Of a stretch of DNA of 64,000 bases, positions 10,645 to 22,080 are shown piece after piece. The stretch's first letter is position 1. Each line of letters starts with the position of its first letter. The stretch is from Tetrahymena thermophila SB210 (Eukaryota; Ciliophora; Oligohymenophorea; Hymenostomatida; Tetrahymenidae): positions 62,001-126,000 of the forward strand of contig NW_002476425.1 in NCBI RefSeq assembly GCF_000189635.1, in the 5' to 3' direction. The translations under genes were made by a program, and so were the position numbers. Below the pieces are notes generated by a model. That model worked only from the letters and a program-made list of their open reading frames with translations, made no database searches and had not been told where the DNA came from.

Positions 10645-12470
10645 TATACCATATGTAGTAACAATCTATATTCAAATGATTGTGAATAGCATAATCAAAT
10701 TGTAGTTTTTAACTAAATTACTTATATTTATATATTCTTTATGAATTCGAGCTTCTCTTAATCGATTTTATATTAATATCTTGGCTCAATCTCAAAAGAA
10801 TAGCTTACAGCTAATTTATTCTTAATTAATTATCAAAATCTTACAGAATTTTGAAAGAAAATTAGACAGTAAAATAATAAATTTTTTAATTGATTAATTT
10901 TATTACAACATAAAAGAAAATTTTGTCTATTATTATTAGATACTCTTTATTCATCTATTTTAAAAACTATAAATAAATTAAATTTTTTAAAATACCAAAG
11001 TATTTTCATTTTAGTTTTTCTTTCTAGTATTTAGCTATCTAATCATTCATAATTAACTAGTAAAGTAAAAATGTAAGTGTAGTATTTTACATTTTTAAAC
11101 TTACTAAGACTTATAGGCTGATTCTTTTAGATACAATTTGGAAAGCTTTAAGTATGAATATTTTATCATAAACATAAAAGAGAGATTTAGTTATTTTAAA
11201 TTTTTAAAAATAAAATTTTGCCATTTTTTCTATTTGTAAAAACAAAAGATTCGAAATTTTAAAAAGTGATTTTTCAATGAAAAATAATTAGAATAGAAGA
11301 TTAGTATAAATTAATAAAAGAACTGATGGAAAAAGGAAGGATAAAAATAAAGGAAAAAATTTTTTAATAGAACTTTTTTTTTGTAAAAGTAAAAAAGAAT
11401 TGTATAGCAAAGAAATAGTGCATAATTTAGATAAATTGTACTCCTAAAATGAAATAATTAATCATTTTTTAAAACTAGTATTTAATTAGTGCGAATTAAT
11501 TGAGATAAAGTTATTTAATTTAAAAGTCTTTACATAAAGTATATATTTTTCGCCTCTTTTAATTTTAAATTTTTCTTTGAAATAGTTTATTAGATTTAAA
11601 GTTACAAAAAAATTTCTTGTATGATTGATACTCAATAATATTGTTATTAAAAATAAAAAACTGATCTATTTTTTATTTTTTTAGTATAGTATTATTTAAT
11701 GTTAGAGTTTTGTTTAACTTAAAAATAACTAAGCTTTTTAAAAATATTCTATACGCAGCCATACTAGATTTAAGTTTATAGATACAATAAATATTATGAA
11801 ATAAAGAAATAAATAAATTAGTTACAGTTTTTAGGTAAGAGTGTCTATTTGATAGTACTATTTATTATAATTATACTGAAGTCATATTATTTTGATCTTT
11901 CTTATTACCTTATTAATAAAAAAAGTCAATTATTTTAGTTAAGAAATCTAAATTTACAGATAAATAATTTAAAAAGAGTACCATTTTTGAGTCTCGTAAG
12001 CTGTGTTCTTTTAGATTGATAAATTATTAATTTAATTGAGTAACTTTGAATTTATTTATGTGTGTTATAGTAAAAATTAATTTAGATTAATTAAGTAGCT
12101 ATAAATTCTCATATAATTCTATGAACAGTAATATAATTAACTAAAAGACTCTGTTCAAGCTTAGCTAATTAACCAAGTTAAAAAGATAAATACAATATTG
12201 ATAATTATAGTAAAATTTAACTTAGGATAATTGACAATTAAGCATACAATCATAATTCGATTAAGTATTAAATATTAAATAAAATAATTTTAATACATAT
12301 AAATCATTCATTGAAAGATGATATTTACTTTAAATACAAAAGTAAGTAAAATAAAAGTCAATAATATGATCGGAAATAAATTTAAAATTAGTATTGTTAT
12401 TTTATTTTATAATTTTAGGGGGATAGTGCAAGAGCTTGAGAGAGTGAAATCTCAGGATATAAATTTTCAA
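10645..12470 (+). repeat. Segmental duplication, copy 2
   Basis: Direct repeat of 4780-6800, about 1.8 kb and about 5.9 kb away. The landmarks listed for copy 1 recur in the same order and spacing. Copy 2 is shorter because of deletions, including loss of the TACA array region. Nothing in it looks coding apart from the short conserved frame at 12366-12491. Confidence 0.85.
10650..10720 (-). pseudogene. Decayed 5' end of the small secreted-protein gene
   Basis: This stretch matches the first ~60 coding bases of the 4515-4844 gene (for example GTAGTAACAATCTATATTCA against GTAGTAACAATCAATATTGA). The initiator CAT on this strand is replaced, and similarity stops where the rest of the frame should follow. 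It is a truncated, non-functional copy created by the duplication boundary. Confidence 0.6.
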
Positions 12471-12491
12471 ATATCCAAATTTACATTTTGA
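12366..12491 (+). other. Short frame, copy 2 counterpart
   Basis: A 41-codon frame from ATG to TGA that begins MIGNKFKISIVILFYN like the frame at 6695, keeps the QELERVKS block, and then differs. See the copy 1 entry; probably a stranded exon. Confidence 0.2.
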
Positions 12492-12925
12492 GCCGTATTC
12501 TTATAAGAAAAATACCCTGGTTAAATTTTAATGCAACAAATAACTAGCTTAATATTTAGTAAAAACGAATGGAATAAATAATATAAAAAAACATTTAATT
12601 TCTTATCTTTTTTAATTTTAGAAATTTACTTTTAATTTTATATTAGACTAATTAAATGAATAATAAATCATACATATATACTTTTAGCTACTAATTTCTT
12701 TAAGTTAAATATCTTTTTAATTAAATTCCATCTTTATCCTTAACTAACTTAGTTATATCTAATAATTTAAACAAAATTTTGTTATTTAATGCAAACAAAA
12801 TTAAAAAAGCAATAAGTTAAAAGCAAATTAGATGAAAAATTTATTAATTTTTTGAAAAAATTTCTTTCATTTTTTTGTTGTTGTTGTAAATATCTTTAAA
12901 AAAAGCTATTTTTATTTATTACAAG

Positions 12926-13748
12926 ATGTTAAGTTTCAAAGTTGAAATGTTTCTAAGTTTTATTAAAGCAGTGCCTAAACTCTATGCGCCCTCACTCCCA
13001 ATTTAATTGAAACTTTTATATATTAAAATTATATTATTTGTTTATTAATTTGAATGAATTATTTTTAATTAACTCATTTCTTACTGATCAATATTTTACT
13101 TTAATTTTTTTTTTAATTAAAAATCTGAATGAAATATATTTATTTACCTAAGTCTTAAAACTAAGGCTGAAAGATTAGAACAATTTGCTAAACTAGTACA
13201 AAAACCTTATGTGCCCAATTCATGGATTTAATTATGTCTTTGTAAATTAAAATTAAATTTTAATGCTTGAACACATGAAGAATATATTTGATAAAATAGA
13301 GAAAAAAAATTTTAAAAACAAAGAAAAAAAGAATTGAAACAAAAAAATGAAAATAGAAAAAGATATTTTGATTAATCAAAAAAATAGTAAAATAAAATAA
13401 GCTGATTAAATCTTAATAAATTTATTTTACTGGAGATCTAATGATAAAATTTTCAATTAAGAGCAGTTAGCTAAAGCAGAACCTAAAATTTAGACACCTT
13501 AATCCCCAATTTAATTCTAACTATTTTGATAATTAATTAAAAAATTATATATAAAATGAAGAAAGACAATTAAAGCAAAAATTATTCTTTCATCTTATTA
13601 AAAAAATAAATAAAATTTTTTTCAAAATTTTTATTGTCATGAGAGTTAAGGAATGCATCCTTACTAAAGGTCCAGTGTCAAATTAGAGAGGTTAGTGCAT
13701 TTGACTAAAGCTGAACTTAAATTTGAAATTCCCAATTCACCAATTTGA
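12926..13748 (+). repeat. Degenerate repeat with a recurring ~22-residue coding module
   Basis: Four units, at 12926-13006, 13164-13231, 13446-13513 and 13677-13748, are spaced 210-290 nt apart. Translated on the plus strand they read KVEMFLSFIKAVPKLYAPS plus LPIQ; KAERLEQFAKLVQKPYVPNS plus WIQ; IFNQEQLAKAEPKIQTPQS plus PIQ; and KLERLVHLTKAELKFEIPNS plus PI. The consensus is roughly KxERLxxLxKAxxKxxxPNS then PIQ. Frames end soon after each unit. A fifth upstream-like piece lies near 13885. They may be small exons of an intron-rich gene, as in the LRR gene, or relics of a tandemly duplicated exon. No family was recognised. Confidence 0.5.
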
Positions 13749-14826
13749 GATTAGCTATTATTTAAATACCATTTAGTATATTAATATTTTTGTTTTAAAT
13801 AAAATGTTTAAATAATATAAATTTTATTTAATTAAAAAAAGTAAAAAAAACCTAAAACAAGTAAAATATTATTAAATTATTTTTACGGAAGTCTAATTTC
13901 AATATCAGTGTGAGAAGATAAAGAGGAGTTTAAAAACTTTTTATAAAATAAAAATATATTTAAGTATTGATTTAAAAAATAATAAATTACATCTTCAAGA
14001 TTCTTAAAATATTTTTTCTGTTATTTCATTTTTATTTTATTTTTCTTAGAATTTTCAATATTAATATTAATTTAAAAAATTATAATAAATTAATTTGAGA
14101 AATTAATTAATGAATTTAGTAATGTAATAGACACTGCTGATTTAGAATATAAGATGTATGTAATACATTCATTCATTAAAAAAATTGAATATTTAAAACT
14201 TCTCATTATATTTTTATAATTAGTAAGAGACCTTATTTCAAAATTTTAAATATGATTTATTAAAATATTTAAATTTATCTTAAATTAAATTATTATTTGT
14301 TACTTACTAATAATTTTAATTTGTGAAGTTAAAATATAATCTTTCATTTTAAAAATAAATGACTTTTTCTGTAATTTCTTTTCCAAAATCTAAAAATCTA
14401 GAAGAATTCTATCTATTTATAATAAAAAATCGAACAATATACAAAGTATTAATGATATAATAAATTGATTGATTTTTTAAATTATTTACACATATTTAAA
14501 AAATAATTTTTTATTTTATAAACATAAATTTAATTAATTAAATGGAATAATTTAGAATTAGCCTTAAAATTTAACTTTTATATTTATTTAATTTAAATTT
14601 TTGAGATAAAAATACATCATAAAATTTACTGTATTTACTAAAATTTTAGACTTACTTGTTAAAGAGAGCCAGTTAAATTTTATATGAATAAAGATAAATA
14701 GCAAGAACATCTAAAAATATTTTTTTTAAATTATTAGAATAATAAGATAAATTTGGTAATTAATTAGCATTTATTACTTTCATATGCTTATCAATTAAAA
14801 CATTAATTTTTTGATTGATACATATT
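13749..14826. other. Intergenic, no gene seen
   Basis: Very AT-rich spacer between the repeat region and the cysteine-rich gene. No long TGA-free run with protein-like composition was found. Confidence 0.6.
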
Positions 14827-16932
14827 TCAGACCAAAAAAAATATAAATAAAGATATCAAAATTTAATAAATTAAATATTTTGCATATTTAATCACAACAA
14901 CAGTTGGGTTATCTGTGCATCCTTTAGTACAATCGATTGTTAGACATAATTAACAACCTTAGTAAGTCATTTTATATCCAGCAGAGCAAAGTTAGCAAGA
15001 AATTCCTTGGTTTTTTACTTTGCATCCTTAGAACAATTAACATTAATTTTGCTTACCCTAATTAAGTTTTATTAATAAAAATAAATATGTTCAAAAGTAA
15101 ATATTAATTTTTTTAAAAACAGTTGATATTTACTTATAAAGCAGGATCAGTACTTAAGTAGTAACTATTATGACATTAAGTGCATGTTGATTTATTAGAA
15201 CATTAATAACAACCAGGCATATTGTAGTTACATTGTCTGCAAATTGTACTATTATCTAAGTAATACATATTAGAAGAGCAACTAGTCTTGCAATTCATAT
15301 AGCCTAAATCTGTGCATTAACCGCAACTAGCATCACAAAGATTACAAGTTCCTCCTGTTCCGAACGTATTTGTTAGACATGTCTAACATGTTGATGCAGA
15401 TTAACATGTTTGGCACCCAGTTCCTATTTAAATAATATTAATTTTCTTTCATTTTATTACAAGCAAAAATATGTTAAATGAATACCTTTTAGATCTGGAG
15501 TACAACCTTTGCAAATATTACCTGTATCTAAAAAATATCCAGGGAGGCAAAGACTACATGAAAAAGGAGTACCAACACATGTTTAACAACCTTGCATACC
15601 ACCATGATTTAAGTCACCACATGAAATACATGATGTACCACCTGGACCAATAAAATATCCTGCATTACATAAGGTGCATGTTACTGCAACTGTATCAGAA
15701 CCATTCACACATGTTTAGCAATTAGGAATAGCCAATTGGCAAGTTTATATACAAGTTCCTTTGCTGTTAAAGGGGAAGGAAGTATCACATGTTTTACAAA
15801 GCCCAGTATTCAGATATGCAGTACAGTGGCTTATTTTATAAACGCATTAAGATTTATCAAAAGTTAACGCTTTGTCATTTGTACATTAAATGATCGTAGT
15901 TGCTGAAGAACATCTAGCTACACCAAATTAAGGACACATCTTACATTTCCCATTAGTATCTTGATAGTATCCATCAGCACAGGAAAGACAAACCTCTCCA
16001 ACCTTTATTATTAAAATTTGTTCATCAAAAATTTTTTTAAATTATTAAAGATATTATTTAATTAATAATAAATGTAAAACTATATTTTTACAGGTTGAAT
16101 ATTATCACAAAACGCTACTTGCCTGCATCTACCCTACCCATCAGCATAGTAAAAAGGCAAACATATTGAGCACTTTGCTGGATTAGATGTCTAGCAAGAC
16201 GCACAATTTTGGGACAAGCTTCCATAACTATTACAAGGCTATTTATTTATTAAAATTTTATGATTTTATTTTACTTATTTTTTTTTGTGAACATAATCAA
16301 TAATTTATTGAATTTGATATTGATTTATATTTTAAAGGTTTTGTAATCAATTTCTTATTAAACAAAAAATTATTTACCAAACACGATCCTGAAGTTGAAT
16401 CAGGATAAAAACCATTCTAGCAAGTAGTGCAACTTCCGCTGCTCCCGCATGTGAGGCAGTTAGAACCAGTGCAAGGCTGGCATATACCTATCTGGTTGAG
16501 AAAATATCCCTATAAGCAAGTACTACAAACTCCATTATTATTACATGTTAAGCAATTAGGGTCAAGACACTAAGAGCAAAACCAGTTATTATTTAGATAA
16601 TATGAAGTTGGGCAGTTTTAGCAGACTTAAACTTAACTTTGCGTGTTAAAACAACACTTAGTTCCACATTCAGGAGCACAGTTCAGACAAACTGTTTAAC
16701 CTGCAGGGAAAGTTATATTTTTTGGATTATAGACTTAATATCCAGTAATGCATCCATCACAAGTATCTTGAATTTTAGTTGTACTACATGAACAACCTTG
16801 TTAACAATTAATGCATTAAAAGCCATCCCAATACTAATTCGGGTTGCAAAGGAAAGTAGTATCCAAAGTTCTCGCAAAAACATACTTGAAAAGAAATAAT
16901 GTTGTTATAGTTAAAATGTTTAAATTTTTCAT
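14827..16932 (-). CDS. Cysteine-rich furin-like-repeat surface protein, 579 aa
   Basis: Five exons on the minus strand: 16378-16932, 16092-16238, 15486-16002, 15134-15423 and 14827-15057. They join in consistent phase through GT..AG introns of about 60-140 nt. The protein begins with a signal peptide (MKNLNILTITTLFLFKYVFA). Dense CxxC pairs follow over its full length, such as CLTCNNNGVCSTCLQGYF and CLTCGSSGSCTTCQNGFY, typical of ciliate furin/EGF-like cysteine repeats. The end is a short hydrophobic tail (LIYQILISLFIFFLV) with nothing after it, which fits a GPI-anchor signal or a minimal membrane anchor. Such proteins are usually cell-surface or secreted; immobilisation-type antigens share this architecture, but this is not a demonstrated member. 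No protease or kinase domain is present. Confidence 0.85.
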
Positions 16933-17745
16933 CATAATTATAATATAAAGAGTATGAATTATGCTATAAATGAAAGTATTTTCTAATAAAAAGTATTTGA
17001 ACAAGTTCGAGTGCTTTGATATTTTTATTTTTTATCGCTGCTTCTTAAATAAAATATTTTTAATAATTATTTTCTTTACTTTTTAAAGATTTGAGTAGTT
17101 ATTACTCTACTTGTGTATTATTAGTTATTTACTTACTTACTTATTTATTTATATATTTATGAATATATTATATATATATATATCTTACAAAAATCAATTT
17201 GAAAAACAACCAAGCAAAAAATCCTCTTTTTAATCAAATCTACATGTAAAAATAGTTCTTGCTATTCTAATTCAGGTGATTATTCTACTCTAGTCTAAAC
17301 TATTTATTGACTGAAGAAATCTGATATATAATTAATATGTTTTATCTTTTTTACTAAATTCTAGATTTAATACTGAAACTAACTACTTCTGAATTTTTAT
17401 TTCTAACAAAAAAATAATTTGAAAATAACTCTTATTTATAAATAAGATGCATATATTAAGTCAGAATAAATAAATAAACAAATAAAGTATTTTACATTTT
17501 TTACTAAAATTCAATAATATTTTCCTTTAAAAAACTAGAAATAATATACAGGGTGTCGCTCAAATTTTAAATGTATAAACATCTCAATTTTTATTTCACA
17601 CAGAAACAAATTGCACTTTATTAGAAATTTTAATTTTTTTATAAAATTAAGTATTTTCAATTTATTAATTAATAGAATAAATACGAAATATAAATAAAAA
17701 TCAAAACATTTTTTTAGTAATAAATTCTTTAGTTAGGATAATTGT
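16933..17745. other. Intergenic, simple repeats
   Basis: Spacer with a TTAC/TTAT tetranucleotide stretch and an (AT)n tract around 17127-17183. It probably includes the promoter of the downstream minus-strand surface-protein gene; no gene is seen. Confidence 0.6.
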
Positions 17746-19393
17746 TCAGTCAATTAAATCATAGATAATTTATGTATAATTATTGAATAGATACTTCTAA
17801 AAGTATTTTTTTTTAATAAAGCAATTCATTATTAACTAGTCTCTTAAATTGAGATATTGCTGCTAGGTTTAAAAAACAGTGTTATGAATACTAAATAGCT
17901 GTATATAAATATCATTTTTACTAAAGAAACGGCATATTTATATGCTTTTTTACAGATTTAAAAAGTAAAGACCAAAATCTATCTGTTTGATATAAGGATT
18001 TATTTTAAAGCCTTAAGCTAAATATTATTAAATATTTTAAATAGACAGTTCCTTTGTTAAAATAACAATCATAGAATGATTTTTTGGATCCTACTTTCTA
18101 ATTTTGACTCTCTCACAGCTAAATTAAGTATAAATTACACTTTTATTAAACTAAAAAAGCAGAGTAAAAACTATATTTTAGTAATCCTACTAATTATTTG
18201 GCACTTTTATTTCAGTGAACAATAAGTTTTTGAATCTTTTTTCATGGTCTGTAAGAATATTATTGTAATCATTTAATTGTTGCATATATTTTATTTGAAT
18301 GAACCTTTCTCCATTTATCAAAGGTTCTAATACAAATATGTAATTCCAATAAGACTAAAATACTAAGTTAAAGAGTTAAATAAAAATAAACGTCTAAATG
18401 AATTCACCAATATTTTAATTTTAAAAGGTTTCTTCTGTTTAATAAAAATAATGATAGTAGATTAACAAACTAATCAAACATTTAGATAACTTAAAGCAAC
18501 TAACTAATTTCCAGAATTTGAATGCTTGAAAACCTCTGTAATCATAGCTGTGCTTACTCAAAGTAGTTATCCTCATATCAGAAAGAGAATTTGCCCAGCT
18601 GTCTATAAAAAATAAAGCCCATGAAATGAACTTAGAAAGGTATATATGACAAGAGAATGGTCTACTTGTATCTCTTTTTAAAGTTAAAATCAGTAAGAGG
18701 TTCTCTAAAAGTATAAAAGAGATCAAAAAGTAAACAAAATTGTAGATTTTAATAGAGAAAATTATCATTAATCCTATGTAGCTTATGGAATTTGAAAGAT
18801 CAATAACAATCTTTAACATCTCTTCAATATCTGGGTAGTATTCAAAAAAGTATTCGGAATCTATATTCTTGCTGTTCAGAATAAGCACAGTAAAAGAACT
18901 CAGAGATATCAAACAAAAATACAAAATTTAATCTTGTTATCCAGTAAAAATAATCCAAAAGAATAAAAACATGCTTTATAGAGCAGAAAATGTGTTTTAG
19001 ATTTTACATTTTATCATTAAATTATCAAATGTAATCAAGTTCTTTTCAAAAAAGGTAAGTAAGTCAACAAATAAGAGTGATTCTAAAAGAGCCATTTTCA
19101 GTTAATTTAAAAAAATAGGCTGCATTTACGTGCAATGAATTAAGTATTTGGCAGATGTTGTTTTTTCCCATAATATAATTGGCAGAGCAAAAATAATCCA
19201 TAAATAGTAGCCATCCTAAAAAATAATGAAGAAGATAAATAAATCAAAATATAAAATAAATAAATGAAATAACAACCTTTATTTGGAAGTAAAGAAAAAG
19301 TATTTAAGTCACCAAAGACACCTTAGTAGCAACGTAATACATCCATAGCAGTAGCTTGAAAGCAATTTATCTTAAACTTAAAACCATTTTCAT
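17746..19393 (-). CDS. Multi-pass membrane protein, possibly XK-related, 528 aa
   Basis: Two exons: 19277-19393 and 17746-19215, joined in phase 0 through a 61-nt intron with a GTTGTT donor. The N-terminal half has several hydrophobic helices, including the block at about residues 15-60 (KVSLVTQILFLYFQIKDGYY then LWIIFALPIILWEK) followed by HCTQMQPIFLNQL, and three more near residues 120-220. The C-terminal half is hydrophilic and Gln/Asn-rich. The pattern of a helix, a short DGYYLW loop, an LP-containing helix and a conserved His-Leu-type segment recalls XK-related proteins, membrane proteins linked in animals to lipid scrambling. That assignment is weak and rests on memory of the family. 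The gene is divergent from the sirtuin, with about 900 nt between them. Confidence 0.7.
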
Positions 19394-20302
19394 TTTTTGG
19401 TAATATTAAAATATTGTTAATATTAGTATGTAATTTGATTTTGATGATTTGGTTGATTAATAAATCTAATAAAAATCATTGATTTAAAAATTTTCACTCT
19501 CATGATCAGAATAAGTAGAAGAAATTAATCAATTAATATATTTATTAATTCCTTCTTTCAATATTTTAAATAATATCAGATAAGAAATTAATATTTAAAT
19601 CTTTTATCTTTCTATTTATTGATAAAAATACAATAAATATTATTTCAAAATATACAATTTCACCCAATATATTGTTGAGAAATTGATATTATTATTTAAA
19701 AATGAATATCTATGTTTAAAAAAATGATTGCTCTTCAAAATTAATTTATAAAATTTACTAAAGAGTTAAAAGTTTATATTGAAAGATGATTGCTTGTATC
19801 CTTTTAAAATACTCAATAAATTATTTTTTAATAAATAATTTAATTACTTTTATCAATATTCCAAAAAATATAGAAAAGAGTAAATATTAAATTTTTCTAT
19901 AAAGTGCTTTACATAAAGGTTTTCTTTCATTGAGTTTAATAGAAATAGTTATGTTGAAAATTTGATTTCAAATTTATTATTTTATAGAATAATTTTTTTT
20001 TTAAATCTCAAAAAATCAACCTTTAAATTATTTATTAATACATGAATTATAATTTAAATTAATTCTAAATTTTACAGATATCTTGTCTATCACAACTTAA
20101 AGTAGACGTTTTAATTCAATACATTATTTAATTAGTTAATCAGTCATTCAATCAGTCAATCAGAAATTATATCAATTTATCTATCTTTATTTTTTTCACA
20201 ATACCAGTTAATATTATATTTGTTTACTATAATAATTTATATTTCAAAAAATTAATATCTAATATAATAATTATATATAAGAGTAAAATATAAAGCTTAA
20301 AA
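19394..20302. other. Divergent intergenic region
   Basis: AT-rich DNA between the start of the membrane-protein gene (-) and of the sirtuin (+), so it must hold both promoters. A short CAGTCATTCAATCAGTCAAT repeat lies near 20142-20161. No defined element was recognised. Confidence 0.55.
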
Positions 20303-21313
20303 ATGGAAGAAGTGAATTTGAGTTACAAAGAAGTAGTAGAAAAAATTAAAAATAAACAAATTAACAATATTTTGTTTTTAACTGGAGCTGGGATAAGTAC
20401 ATCGTCAGGAATTCCTGATTTTAGGTCCCCAAATGGACTTTATTCGAAGGTTTAAAAATACAAACTTGAATATCCAGAATAAATATTTGAGATAAAGTAT
20501 TTTACAAAGAATCAGATGCCATTTTATGAGATGGATAAAGAATTCTTTTCGAATAAACCACATTTTACATCAGCTCACTACTTTATGGCAGAGGTTAATA
20601 GGAGAGAATAGCTGCTCTTTGTTTTTTCTTAGAATGTTGATGGATTAGAGCTTGAAGCTGGATTACCTCCTGAGAAGCTCTGCTAAGTTCATGGCAATTA
20701 CAGAGGAGCTAGATGCCAAAAATGTGGATTTAAACATGATATTAATAAATATAAGGAATTTGTTTAAAAATAAGTTATTTATAAGTGCGAGAATTGCAAG
20801 AGAGGTCCTGTTAGGCCTAATGTTGTATTTTTTGGAGAGAGTCTTGATAAGGGTTTTACGAAAAATACTTATAAAATAGCCGCTGCTGACTGTGTATTCA
20901 TTATGGGCACTTCAATGTAAGTTGCTCCTTTTAATTTAACTGTAGAAAAAATATCTAAAAATGTTCCAGTAATTGTGATAAATAGAGACATGGTTTATTT
21001 ACCTTACAAGAAATATATTCATCTTAAAAATGATATTGATGATAATATCGAAAAGCTCATGACAGATTTGGGTTGGGATTTCCCAAAGATAGAAAGAAAT
21101 TATCCTTCAAATTGGTTTACTGACCCACAAAAGTAAGAAGAAACAAAAATTGAAGAAACTGAGCATGAAAATTTTAGTTATAGCTCTGGTTATTATAATA
21201 ATAATATAACTCATCTATAAGATAATTAAGAAGATAAAGAAGCTACAGAAAAAAATGAAGATTAGGAAGAGTTAAACAACCTAGAAAAAAAATTCGAAGA
21301 TTTGGATGTGTGA
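20303..21313 (+). CDS. Sirtuin (Sir2-family NAD-dependent deacylase), 336 aa
   Basis: An intronless frame from ATG 20303 to TGA 21311. It has the hallmarks of Sir2 enzymes, which remove acyl groups from lysines using NAD+: GAGIS at residues 28-32, [12 protein letters not shown] at 36-47, QNVDGLE at 110-116, the catalytic His130 in VHGNYRG, a four-cysteine zinc site (Cys138, Cys141, Cys162, Cys165), PNVVFFGE at 172-179 and MGTSMQVAPF at 201-210. The spacing and the GxYS motif after PDFR are most like eukaryotic class I (SIRT1-3-like) members. The last ~65 residues form an acidic Glu/Asp/Gln/Asn tail without a recognisable domain. There is no signal or targeting sequence at the N-terminus, so a nuclear or cytosolic location is likely. 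All active-site residues I can check are intact. Confidence 0.95.
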
Positions 21314-22080
21314 GAGATTTTTAAATTTAGAGAGAAAAGCTTTAATTATTATTATTATTATTAATTGTTTAGTTATTAATTAACACATTTAGTTGTTTTG
21401 TTTAGAATTTATTTATTTCTGTTAAAAGTTGATGCAAACATTTATTTTTTTAATTTAAATTAAAAAAAAATAATTTCAAAAAATAAAATATAAAATTTTT
21501 TTCATCAATTTTTTTAATTGTCAGATTTATTGTGGCAAACTTAAATTTAAGTTTGTTGATTATTTTTTTTTTAAATAAAATTTAAAATAAAAATTTTTAA
21601 TAGTAAAATTTAAATTAAAATAAATATTTTTTAGAAATAAAACTTAAATTAAAATATTAATTTAAAAATAAATTTTTTTTGTAAAAATCTTTTAAAAATT
21701 GCATGCTTTCTGATGAAATTTAGAAGTAAGCAATTCATTAATTAAAATTAATTGAAAAACTAAAAAAGGAGGTAAAACTTGATGGGTTTGATCGGATTAA
21801 TTGATTTTATTGTTTCGCGCATTTTCCTTGTAAAATTCAATTTGGTCTACTAACTTATTTCAGTAAGAATCTGAATTTTAATTAATTCAAATCAAAAAAA
21901 GAGGTTGATTAACCAAATTAATTAATAGTTATTGGTTGGCCTGTAAAGATATTTAGTTTAAATAATATTGAATAAGCTTGGAACCTGCAAAAGGGGAAAT
22001 CATTAATAAATAAATAAATTAAACTAATTGAATACTTCAATTTGAAAAAGCTCAAACAAGTTCTTACTTATTTAAAAAGT
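21314..22080. other. Intergenic spacer
   Basis: AT-rich DNA between two plus-strand genes. A less AT-rich patch at about 21780-21830 (GATGGGTTTGATCGGATTAA) has only a 29-codon frame and no splice partner, so no gene is called. Confidence 0.55.

Noticed and set aside
21780..21880. A short GC-richer patch with a 29-codon frame (MGLIGLIDFIVSRIF)
   Set aside because: Too short, with no splice partner to the downstream gene in phase.
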